Part shown: positions 1 through 5,485 of the stretch, one piece after another
Numbering within the stretch: position 1 is the first letter of the stretch
Layout: each line of letters opens with the position of its first letter
Assembly (NCBI GenBank): GCA_030690245.1
Contig: JAUYGW010000305.1
Location: forward strand, 1 to 7,128
DNA: 7,128 nt
Source of the DNA: Gallionella sp.
GTDB taxonomy: Bacteria > Pseudomonadota > Gammaproteobacteria > Burkholderiales > Gallionellaceae
Direction: 5' to 3'
Made by a program: the position numbers and the translations under genes
The notes under the pieces: generated by a model
Database searches by the model: none
Told to the model about the DNA's origin: nothing
What the model saw: only the letters and a program-made list of their open reading frames with translations

Positions 1-843
1 ACCGCCATCAAGATGTCGCGCAGCGGCCTCGGCAATCCGCAAAAACCGATCGGCAGCTTCCTGTTCTCCGGCCCGACCGGGGTGGGCAAGACCGAAATGG
101 CGCGGCAACTCGCTTACGCAATGGGCATGCCGCTGCACCGCTTCGATATGTCCGAATACATGGAGCGTCATGCCGTGTCGCGCCTGATCGGCGCGCCTCC
201 GGGCTATGTCGGCTTCGATCAGGGCGGCCTGCTCACCGAAGCGATCAGCAAGCAGCCGCATTGCGTGCTGCTGATGGACGAGATCGAGAAGGCGCACCCG
301 GACATCTTCAATATCCTGCTGCAGGTGATGGATCACGGCACGCTGACCGACAACAACGGGCGCAAGGCCGATTTCCGCAACGTCGTGATCGTGATGACCA
401 CCAACGCGGGCGCGGAAGCGCTGAACAAGACCCAGATCGGTTTCACCAAGACCGCGACGGCGGGCGACGAGATGGCCGACATCAAACGCCTGTTCACCCC
501 GGAATTCCGCAACCGGCTCGATGCCATTATTTCCTTCGCGCCGCTGGACCATGAAGTCATCCTGCGTGTGGTGGACAAATTCCTGATGCAGCTCGAGGAG
601 CAGCTGCACGATAAGAAGGTGGAAGTCGTATTCACCGATGCGCTCAAGGATTATCTCGCCGAGCACGGCTTTGACCCGTTGATGGGCGCGCGCCCGATGG
701 CGCGCCTGATCCAGGACACCATCCGCTCCGCGCTGGCCGATGAACTACTGTTCGGCAAGCTGGCGAGCGGCGGCAAGGTCACCGTGGACGTGAAGGACGG
801 CAAAGTGGGGCTTGAATTTGAGGAAGAGGCGGTAACCGTATAA
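1..843 (+). CDS. clpA: ATP-dependent Clp protease ATP-binding subunit ClpA, 3' part (5' end outside window)
   Basis: ClpA is the cytoplasmic AAA+ unfoldase that feeds substrates, including N-end-rule proteins delivered by ClpS, into the ClpP peptidase. The window opens inside the gene; 280 codons remain, covering the second AAA+ module (D2) and the C-terminus. Counting from the Met codon at position 13, one sees Walker A GPTGVGKT (20-27), the pore loop GYVG (64-67), Walker B VLLMDE (85-90), the sensor-1 region MTTNAG, the arginine-finger region FTPEFRNRLD and sensor-2 GARPMAR. The tripeptide IGF after LNKTQ fits the ClpP-docking loop, which separates ClpA from ClpB and argues that this protein works with ClpP. 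The Met at 13 is internal, because the frame is open to base 1 and the preceding residues TAIK match the family. Roughly 470 N-terminal residues are missing compared with the usual length of about 750. The gene ends in TAA; a palindromic repeat starts 10 bases later. Confidence 0.96.
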   Translation, partial: TAIKMSRSGLGNPQKPIGSFLFSGPTGVGKTEMARQLAYAMGMPLHRFDMSEYMERHAVSRLIGAPPGYVGFDQGGLLTEAISKQPHCVLLMDEIEKAHPDIFNILLQVMDHGTLTDNNGRKADFRNVVIVMTTNAGAEALNKTQIGFTKTATAGDEMADIKRLFTPEFRNRLDAIISFAPLDHEVILRVVDKFLMQLEEQLHDKKVEVVFTDALKDYLAEHGFDPLMGARPMARLIQDTIRSALADELLFGKLASGGKVTVDVKDGKVGLEFEEEAVTV

Positions 844-853
844 CAACAGCCAG

Positions 854-929
854 CGTAGGATGGGTTGAGTGCAGCGATACCCATCGCCGCCATAATTGTT
901 GGGGATCGCTGCGTTCCACCCAACCTGCG
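854..929. repeat. Imperfect inverted repeat between clpA and gluQ
   Basis: The left arm (854-885) begins CGTAGGATGGGTTGAG and runs into GCAGCGATACCCATC. The right arm (901-929), read on the other strand, begins CGCAGGTTGGGTGGAA and continues GCAGCGATCCCC. Most positions of the two arms match, with an exact core GCAGCGAT, around a loop of about 15 bases. From memory it resembles a dispersed GTAGGATGGGTT...GCAGCGA...CCCATC repeat seen in many proteobacterial intergenic regions; I could not search for it. It fills most of the 91-base gap and ends 5 bases before the gluQ ATG. It may form a hairpin at the clpA 3' end, but there is no U-tract to make it a convincing intrinsic terminator. Confidence 0.7.
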
Positions 930-934
930 ACCGA

Positions 935-1879
935 ATGCCATCCTTACCCCAATACAGGGGGCGTTTCGCCCCATCACCGACCGGCCCCCTGCACTTCGGC
1001 TCCCTCGCTGCCGCGGTCGGCAGCTATCTCGACGCAAGACACCATCACGGCATCTGGCTGGTGCGCATGGAAGACCTCGATACGCCGCGCTGTGTGCCGG
1101 GCGCTGCGGAAGGCATCCTGCGCACGCTCGAAGCCTTCGGCCTGCACTGGGACGGGGAGGTCATCTGGCAGAGCCGGCGTAGCGCCGCCTACGAAGCAGC
1201 GTTGCATGAATTGCAAGCCGCCGGCGCGGCCTATCCCTGCTGCTGCACACGCAAGGAGATTTCCGATTCGGCTTTGCACGGCATCGACGGCCCGGTCTAT
1301 CCTGGCACCTGCCGCAACGGCATTCCCGCCGGGCGCGAGGGCAGGGCGTGGCGGGTGCGCACCGATACTTTCCCCTCGCCCCTGGGGGGAGAGGGGGCAG
1401 GGGAGAGGGGGTACATCGAATTCGACGACTTCCTCCAAGGACACATCAGCCAGCACCTCGAAAGCGAGATCGGCGATTTTGTGGTGAAGCGCGCCGACGA
1501 CCTGTTCGCCTACCAGCTTGCGGTGGTGGTGGACGATGCGTTCCAGGGCATCACGCACGTGGTGCGCGGAGCCGATCTGCTCTATTCCACGCCGCGCCAG
1601 ATTTATTTACAACGGTTATTGGGATTTGCCACACCGTCCTACATGCACCTGCCCATCGCGGTGAACGCGCAAGGCGAGAAGCTCAGCAAGCAGACACTCG
1701 CGCCCGCCATTGCGACGGACGATGTGGTCGCTACGCTGATAAAGGTACTGGAATTTCTGCGGCAGCGACCGCCCGTAGAGTTGGGGCAGGGGAGTGTTGA
1801 GGAAGTGTTGGGGTGGGCGGTGGGGAATTGGCAGCCGGAGCGGATGAAGGGGTGCAGGCAGTTGCCTGCACCAACATAA
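935..1879 (+). CDS. gluQ: Glutamyl-Q tRNA(Asp) synthetase (GluQ-RS)
   Basis: GluQ-RS is a truncated glutamyl-tRNA synthetase paralogue that activates glutamate and attaches it to queuosine at position 34 of tRNA-Asp; it lacks the anticodon-binding domain. The ATG at 935 gives 314 residues (E. coli enzyme about 300), and its first residues MPSLPQYRGRFAPSPTG align with the family N-terminus. Visible are the HIGH-type signature HFGS (20-23), a zinc site CxC (C102, C104) with Y122 and C126, the conserved FAYQLAVVVDD and VVRGADLL segments, and the KMSKS-type loop KLSKQ (249-253). Residues about 146-160 (FPSPLGGEGAGERGY) have no counterpart in the family and are encoded by a palindromic repeat. The last residues, about GCRQLPAP, are encoded by a second perfect palindrome. 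No good Shine-Dalgarno sequence precedes the ATG, because a repeat ends 5 bases upstream. A TTG at 896 would lengthen the protein but lies in the repeat. The catalytic motifs are intact, so the enzyme may well be functional. Confidence 0.93.
   Translation: MPSLPQYRGRFAPSPTGPLHFGSLAAAVGSYLDARHHHGIWLVRMEDLDTPRCVPGAAEGILRTLEAFGLHWDGEVIWQSRRSAAYEAALHELQAAGAAYPCCCTRKEISDSALHGIDGPVYPGTCRNGIPAGREGRAWRVRTDTFPSPLGGEGAGERGYIEFDDFLQGHISQHLESEIGDFVVKRADDLFAYQLAVVVDDAFQGITHVVRGADLLYSTPRQIYLQRLLGFATPSYMHLPIAVNAQGEKLSKQTLAPAIATDDVVATLIKVLEFLRQRPPVELGQGSVEEVLGWAVGNWQPERMKGCRQLPAPT
1372..1410. repeat. Palindromic G/C-rich repeat inserted in frame within gluQ
   Basis: Arms CCCCTCGCCCCTG (1372-1384) and CAGGGGAGAGGGG (1398-1410) pair over 13 positions with a single G/A mismatch, around a purine loop GGGGGAGAGGGGG (1385-1397). 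Base composition is extreme next to the surrounding gene. It encodes approximately FPSPLGGEGAGERG. From memory, this pattern (CCCTCGCCCC...GGGGAGAGGG) is a dispersed palindromic repeat in many proteobacteria and often yields low-complexity peptides rich in P, L, G, E and R. The element, with its edges, adds a multiple of three bases, so the gluQ frame is kept. Confidence 0.75.
1851..1872. repeat. Perfect 10-bp inverted repeat over the gluQ 3' end
   Basis: GGTGCAGGCA (1851-1860) and TGCCTGCACC (1863-1872) are exact reverse complements separated by two bases. The structure lies entirely inside the last codons of gluQ and ends 4 bases before its TAA stop. It could act as a 3' hairpin that stabilises the message or as a dispersed palindromic repeat. 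No run of T follows (AACATAAACC), so a classical intrinsic terminator is not supported. Confidence 0.7.
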
Positions 1880-1886
1880 ACCTGGG

Positions 1887-1918
1887 CCGTTCGTGGTGAG
1901 GTATCGAACCATGAATGG
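1887..1918. repeat. Imperfect palindromic repeat downstream of gluQ
   Basis: CCGTTCGTGGT (1887-1897) and ACCATGAATGG (1908-1918) can pair over 11 positions, two of them G-U wobbles, around a 10-base loop GAGGTATCGA. The wobbles would hold in RNA read from the + strand. From memory the sequence resembles the dispersed CCGTTCGTGGTGAGCTTGTCGAACC repeat of many bacteria, here diverged in the loop. It starts 7 bases after the gluQ stop. Confidence 0.6.
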
Positions 1919-1938
1919 CATTAATCAAAATCAAAACC

Positions 1939-1955
1939 GCCGGGCTACCCCCGGC
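1939..1955 (+). terminator. Short GC-rich hairpin, weak terminator candidate after gluQ
   Basis: GCCGGG (1939-1944) and CCCGGC (1950-1955) form a 6-bp stem with loop CTACC, followed by AATTT. The T-tract is too short for a confident intrinsic terminator. Its right arm overlaps one of two CCCGGCAAT direct repeats that bracket the next gene. Confidence 0.3.
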
Positions 1956-1977
1956 AATTTCCCGCACCTGCGAGTGC

Positions 1978-2012
1978 CATGCTAGGATGCTTGCCATCTA
2001 TCACATGCTAGG
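1978..2012. repeat. Direct repeat CATGCTAGG, two copies 26 bp apart
   Basis: CATGCTAGG occurs at 1978-1986 and again at 2004-2012, in the leader of the DUF2806-like gene. The second copy ends 4 bases before the ribosome binding site. Two identical 9-mers at a spacing of about 2.5 helical turns could be an operator, but the sequence alone does not prove a binding site. Confidence 0.4.
1980..1988 (+). promoter_or_regulatory. Possible extended -10 element of the DUF2806-like gene
   Basis: TGCTAGGAT matches the form TGnTANNNT of an extended -10 box, 41 bases before the TTG start. No good -35 box lies at the right distance, which is tolerable for extended -10 promoters. The element lies inside the first of two CATGCTAGG copies. 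Such a short match could be chance. Confidence 0.25.
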
Positions 2013-2016
2013 CATC

Positions 2017-2024
2017 AAGGAGAT
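2017..2024 (+). promoter_or_regulatory. Strong ribosome binding site that fixes a TTG start
   Basis: AAGGAGAT is a near-ideal Shine-Dalgarno sequence. Its GGAG core ends 7 bases before the TTG at 2030. There is no ATG near the beginning of this frame, so the site decides the start of the DUF2806-like gene. Confidence 0.75.
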
Positions 2025-2029
2025 AAGCA

Positions 2030-3067
2030 TTGGAACTGCCAGGTGAAAAGCTAATCATAAAACTCTGGGAGACTCTTGCGGAAAAAGGAGTCGGTTCATT
2101 GCTTTCTCCTTGGCAGGTAAAACGTGACGGGAGAGCAAGGATCGAAGTTCGTCGCGAAGAGCTGCTTGCTCTTGCTCAAGCAGAAACTGACGCAGCAGAT
2201 ATTCGTGCAGGTCAAAAGCGCCTCGCATTTGATGGATCAATGCGGCTACTTCCCGCCTCGGTCAGCGACACATCAAGTGCGGAGATCAGTCCATCTGATA
2301 GCATTGAACCCACCCTTGGACTTCAGTCTATAGCCACACAGTCGCTTCTGAATGACGCGGTCGATGCTTCTCGAAAAGAAATTAACACAAGTAAAGCGGT
2401 AATCTTTGCGGAGGAAATTCTTGCAAATGATTCTCAACTTCCCCCAGACCGAGCGATTGATGACGACTGGCTTTTCACATGGCGCGACTACGCAGCAAGG
2501 GTATCAAATGAAGAATTACAGCGCCTTTGGGGTAGTGTGCTTGCTGGCGAAGTTAAGTCACCTGGCAACTTCTCTTTCAGAACCCTTGATTTCTTGCGCG
2601 CTCTTTCAAAGGCTGAAGCCGAGAAAGTTAGCCAGCTCGCTCGCTTTGTGATTGAGGGCCGTATTCTCAGAAACCAAGGACAACACCTTGATAAACACGG
2701 AGTTACATTCACTCAACTGCTAGAAATGCAAGATCTCGGTGTTATCTCTGGCGTTGAATCTATCGGCCTTACTACGACGTATAAATCGGCAACGCCGGAT
2801 AAGTTTTGCCTAGTACTTCGATCAAATGGCAAGGCGCTACTGGTAGAGAATGAAGATGCCGCCAAGGAGCTCAAGCTGGAGATATATCTCTTGACCGGGG
2901 TCGGAACCCAACTCATGGGTCTAGGAAGCTTCGAACCAGACATTGAATACCTCCGCCTTGTCGGAAAGCAAATTCTGGCGCAGGGATTCTCAGTCCAACT
3001 TGCTGACTGGAAGCAAATCTCTGAAAGCAAGGGATACTACTCCAACGCGGAGAAGATTGATGCCTAG
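2030..3067 (+). CDS. DUF2806-like protein of unknown function
   Basis: Function unknown. The 345-residue product is soluble, with no signal peptide or membrane segment. Three regions can be seen. An N-terminal part (1-65) has a short amphipathic start and a charged helical stretch ending in AQAETDAADI. A Ser/Pro/Thr-rich linker follows (about 75-105). The best recognisable block is 143-196, with DDDWLFTWRDYAARVSNEEL, LAGEVKSPG and FRTLDFLRALSKAEAE, which I match from memory to the DUF2806 family. The last third (about 220-330) has TFTQLLEMQDLGVIS and YLLTGVGTQL, a pattern that could be a winged-helix-like fold. The TTG start is chosen for its strong ribosome binding site. Sampled lines run about 42-57% G+C against about 65% in a sampled line of clpA, and codon use is less GC-biased, which suggests acquisition by transfer. 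It has its own leader, no co-directional partner downstream, and faces glmM. A defence or stress role is only a guess. Confidence 0.75.
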   Translation: MELPGEKLIIKLWETLAEKGVGSLLSPWQVKRDGRARIEVRREELLALAQAETDAADIRAGQKRLAFDGSMRLLPASVSDTSSAEISPSDSIEPTLGLQSIATQSLLNDAVDASRKEINTSKAVIFAEEILANDSQLPPDRAIDDDWLFTWRDYAARVSNEELQRLWGSVLAGEVKSPGNFSFRTLDFLRALSKAEAEKVSQLARFVIEGRILRNQGQHLDKHGVTFTQLLEMQDLGVISGVESIGLTTTYKSATPDKFCLVLRSNGKALLVENEDAAKELKLEIYLLTGVGTQLMGLGSFEPDIEYLRLVGKQILAQGFSVQLADWKQISESKGYYSNAEKIDA

Positions 3068-3081
3068 CCCGGCAATCAACT

Positions 3082-3107
3082 GGCCTGCGCGAAAAACCGT
3101 GCAGGCC
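3082..3107. terminator. Hairpin between convergent DUF2806-like gene and glmM
   Basis: GGCCTGCGCG (3082-3091) and CGTGCAGGCC (3098-3107) form a 10-bp stem with one G-U pair and loop AAAAAC. It lies in the 54-base gap between two stop codons that face each other, where a bidirectional terminator is expected. Neither side has a clear T-run directly after the stem, so termination may need Rho or be inefficient. Confidence 0.45.
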
Positions 3108-3121
3108 GATGAGTTAAAACG

Positions 3122-4474
3122 TTAAGCCACACCCCTCACCACTCCCGCAATCCTCTCCGCACACTGCTTCACCAACACCCCATCCTCGCCCTCCACCATC
3201 ACGCGCAGCATCGGCTCGGTACCCGACGGACGCAGCAGCACGCGGCCTTTGCCATCCAGCGCAAGCTCGGCTTCCGCTACCGCGTCTTTGACCGGTTGCA
3301 GCTCCAATAGCCCGGACGCTTTGCCGGTCACTTTCACGTTGATCAGCACCTGCGGATACATAAGCAAATCGCCCGCTGCTTCTGCAAGGCTTTGTCTGTT
3401 GGCGCGCAATGCGTGCAGCACCTGCAACGCCGAGACGATGCCGTCGCCGGTGCTGTGTTTGTCGAGGCAGATGATGTGACCGGAATTTTCGCCGCCGAGC
3501 TGCCAGCCTTGCTGCTGCAACGATTCCATCACATAGCGGTCGCCGACCTTGGCGCGCAGGAATGGAATGCCGAGCCGCTGCATCGCGTGCTCGAACGCCA
3601 GGTTGGTCATCAGCGTGCCGGTTACGCCGCCGTGTAGCGTGCCCAGTTTCTGACGGTGTTTGGCGATCACGTACAGCAACTGGTCGCCGTCGTAGAGTTT
3701 TCCAGACGCATCCACCATCACTAGGCGGTCGCCGTCGCCGTCCAGCGCGATACCGATGTCCGCATGGTGTTCAATCACCGCCTTCTGCAAATTCGCGGGT
3801 GCGGTCGCGCCATAACCGTCGTTGATGTTCCTGCCGTCCGGCTGCGCGCCGATGGCGACTACGTCCGCGCCAAGTTCGTGGAGCACGTGGCGCGCGATGT
3901 GGTACGTCGCGCCATGCGCGCTGTCCACGACGATCTTCATGCCGCGCAAATCCAGTTCGCAGGGGAAGGTGCTCTTGCAGAACTCGATATAGCGTCCGAC
4001 CGCGTCGTCGAGGCGCTTGGCTTTGCCCAGACCGTCCGAGGCGTTGGTCTGCATCGGGTTGTCCAGTTCCGCTTCGATGGCGCGTTCGGTCTCGTCGGGC
4101 AGCTTGGTGCCGCGGCCGGAGAAGAACTTGATGCCGTTGTCCTCATAGGGGTTGTGCGAAGCGGAGATCACGATGCCGGCCTGCAGGCGCAGTGCACGCG
4201 TCAGGTAAGCCACCGCCGGGGTCGGTACCGGCCCGGCCAGGTACACATCGATGCCCGCCGCGATCAAGCCCGCTTCCAGCGCCGATTCCAGCATGTAGCC
4301 GGAGATGCGCGTGTCCTTGCCGATCAGCACGCCGGGGCGTTCGCCGCGCATATCGCTGGAGCCTGCCAGCACCTTGCCAGCCGCATAGCCCAGATGCATC
4401 ACAAATTGCGGCGTGATGGGATGTTCACCCACCTTCCCGCGCACTCCGTCGGTTCCGAAATATTTTCTGCTCAC
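3122..4474 (-). CDS. glmM: Phosphoglucosamine mutase
   Basis: GlmM converts glucosamine-6-phosphate to glucosamine-1-phosphate, the step before GlmU on the way to UDP-GlcNAc for peptidoglycan and lipopolysaccharide; it is cytoplasmic and essential in most bacteria. The 450-residue length is typical. The N-terminus [13 protein letters not shown] is the family signature. The phosphoserine loop SASHNP is at 104-109 (catalytic S106), the magnesium loop DGDGDR at 245-250, the sugar-binding GENSGH follows in domain 3, and the phosphate-binding RPSGTEP is at 415-421. All key residues are present. The start is GTG, preceded by a purine-rich stretch AGAGAAGAGAA that provides a moderate ribosome binding site. 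It lies 113 bases after folP, in the conserved ftsH-folP-glmM order, but a long palindromic repeat separates the two genes and could affect read-through. Confidence 0.97.
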   Translation of the reverse strand: MSRKYFGTDGVRGKVGEHPITPQFVMHLGYAAGKVLAGSSDMRGERPGVLIGKDTRISGYMLESALEAGLIAAGIDVYLAGPVPTPAVAYLTRALRLQAGIVISASHNPYEDNGIKFFSGRGTKLPDETERAIEAELDNPMQTNASDGLGKAKRLDDAVGRYIEFCKSTFPCELDLRGMKIVVDSAHGATYHIARHVLHELGADVVAIGAQPDGRNINDGYGATAPANLQKAVIEHHADIGIALDGDGDRLVMVDASGKLYDGDQLLYVIAKHRQKLGTLHGGVTGTLMTNLAFEHAMQRLGIPFLRAKVGDRYVMESLQQQGWQLGGENSGHIICLDKHSTGDGIVSALQVLHALRANRQSLAEAAGDLLMYPQVLINVKVTGKASGLLELQPVKDAVAEAELALDGKGRVLLRPSGTEPMLRVMVEGEDGVLVKQCAERIAGVVRGVA

Positions 4475-4499
4475 TTCTCTTCTCTCTTGTCTTGATAAC

Positions 4500-4590
4500 T
4501 AGCCACGGATTAACACGGATGTCCACGGATAAACCCACTAGTGGCTTGAGCCGGATTCAATCCGTGCTTATCCGTGTTAATCCGTGGCTA
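4500..4590. repeat. Long palindromic repeat with 10-bp periodic units between folP and glmM
   Basis: The outer arms 4500-4520 and 4570-4590 are perfect reverse complements over 21 bases (inner part CACGGATTAACACGGAT). An internal loop of 3+3 bases follows, then a second stem CACGGAT (4524-4530) with ATCCGTG (4560-4566). A 10-bp palindrome CCACTAGTGG (4535-4544) lies in the remaining loop. CACGGAT recurs three times at 10-base intervals in the left half, and ATCCGTG three times in the right half. From memory it belongs to the widespread CACGGATTAACACGGAT dispersed repeat. Its right edge supplies the folP stop codon (TAG on the - strand, 4588-4590). In RNA it would form a very stable hairpin between folP and glmM. 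Confidence 0.85.
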
Positions 4591-5409
4591 ATAGTTTATT
4601 GCATTCCAAACCTTCAACGCATCCACCGTCGCGCGCACGTCGTGCACACGCACGATGGATGCGCCGCGCTGCACCGCGATCAGGGCGGCAGCCACGCTCG
4701 CCGCAACGCGGTTTCCTGCCTCCCGACCGGTCAGCGCGCCGAGCATCGATTTGCGCGACAGTCCCGCCAGCACCGGCACGTCCAGTTCGCGCAGTTTATC
4801 CAAGTGGCGCAACAGGTCGAGATTATGCGCCAGCGTCTTGCCAAAGCCAAAGCCCGGATCGATCACGATGCGCTCGCGCCCGATTCCGGCAGCCTCCGCC
4901 GCAGCGATGCGCTCGCGCAGGAACTCGCCTACCTCGGCGACGACATTCTGATATTGGGGTTGCACCTGCATGGTTTGCGGGTTGCCTTGCTTGTGCATCA
5001 GGCATACCGCGACATTGCCGGTAGCGACCGCATTCATCGCGGTAGCATCTTGTAGCGCGTTGATGTCGTTGATCATCTGCGCACCGGCGGCGATCGCCGC
5101 CTGCATTACCTGCGGCTTGCAAGTGTCGATTGAAATGGGTACCGGCGCACCGCGCAGGCCTTCGATGATCGGCAGCACGCGATCCAGTTCTTCCTGCACG
5201 CTGACCGGCTGTGCACCGGGGCGCGTGGATTCGCCGCCGATGTCGATGATGTCTGCGCCTTCGGCGATGAGTTGCTGCGCATGTGCCAGTGCCGCATCGT
5301 GTTGAAAATGCTGCCCGCCATCGGAGAATGAATCAGGTGTGACATTGACGATGCCCATCACGAGAGGGCGGGAGAGATCGAACTGGAAATTGCCACAGTG
5401 GAGAAACAT
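4588..5409 (-). CDS. folP: Dihydropteroate synthase
   Basis: FolP condenses p-aminobenzoate with 6-hydroxymethyl-dihydropterin diphosphate to give dihydropteroate in folate synthesis; it is the sulfonamide target. The product is 273 residues, slightly shorter than the E. coli enzyme (282), with the difference at the C-terminus. The motifs of the TIM barrel appear in order: NVTPDSFSDGG (22-32, loop 1), GGESTRPG (58-65, loop 2), DTCKP (95-99), NDI (114-116), DPGFGFGK (184-191), SRKS (218-221) and RVHD (254-257). The ATG fits the family N-terminus, but the bases upstream (CGCTCCTAG) contain no Shine-Dalgarno sequence, because a repeat abuts the start. The stop TAG is the edge of another repeat, which may have trimmed the native C-terminus. 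ftsH is 76 bases upstream and glmM downstream, the usual proteobacterial cluster. Confidence 0.97.
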   Translation of the reverse strand: MFLHCGNFQFDLSRPLVMGIVNVTPDSFSDGGQHFQHDAALAHAQQLIAEGADIIDIGGESTRPGAQPVSVQEELDRVLPIIEGLRGAPVPISIDTCKPQVMQAAIAAGAQMINDINALQDATAMNAVATGNVAVCLMHKQGNPQTMQVQPQYQNVVAEVGEFLRERIAAAEAAGIGRERIVIDPGFGFGKTLAHNLDLLRHLDKLRELDVPVLAGLSRKSMLGALTGREAGNRVAASVAAALIAVQRGASIVRVHDVRATVDALKVWNAINY

Positions 5410-5411
5410 CT

Positions 5412-5482
5412 AGGAGCGAGGAGCGAAGAGCGAGGATCGGACAGCGCTGTTACTCACTCCTCGATCCCCGATCCTCAATCCT
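5412..5482. repeat. Imperfect inverted repeat between ftsH and folP
   Basis: The left arm starts AGGAGCGAGGAGCGAAGAGC (5412 onward, to about 5440). The right arm (5457-5482), read on the other strand, starts AGGATTGAGGATCGGGGATC. About 17 of 24 aligned positions agree, and each arm is itself a run of GAGGA/GCGA-like units. A perfect 10-bp palindrome ACAGCGCTGT (5441-5450) sits near the centre. It fills nearly the whole 76-base gap: 3 bases from the ftsH stop and 2 bases from the folP ATG. It looks like a dispersed repeat of low-complexity units. Confidence 0.65.
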
Positions 5483-5485
5483 GAT

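Noticed and set aside
896..934. TTG at 896 as the gluQ start, giving a 327-residue protein
   Set aside because: It lies in the loop and right arm of a palindromic repeat, has no ribosome binding site, and the added residues do not match the family; the ATG at 935 aligns with known N-termini.
1370..1414. A frameshift or pseudogene in gluQ at the low-complexity stretch
   Set aside because: The frame stays open through it, and both the zinc site before it and the KLSKQ loop after it are intact.
974..1558. 194-codon open frame on the - strand opposite gluQ
   Set aside because: Antisense shadow; the + strand frame carries all the synthetase motifs.
2879..2890. Perfect 12-bp palindrome GAGATATATCTC
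   Set aside because: It lies inside the DUF2806-like coding sequence, has no second copy in the window, and a single short palindrome of this kind can arise by chance.
3764..4495. 243-codon open frame on the + strand opposite glmM
   Set aside because: Antisense shadow of glmM with no recognisable domain or ribosome binding site.
4503..4530. CACGGAT units at 10-base spacing as a CRISPR-like array or iteron set
   Set aside because: The units are too short, with 3-base spacers, and are mirrored in the other arm; they are better explained as the internal structure of one palindromic repeat.
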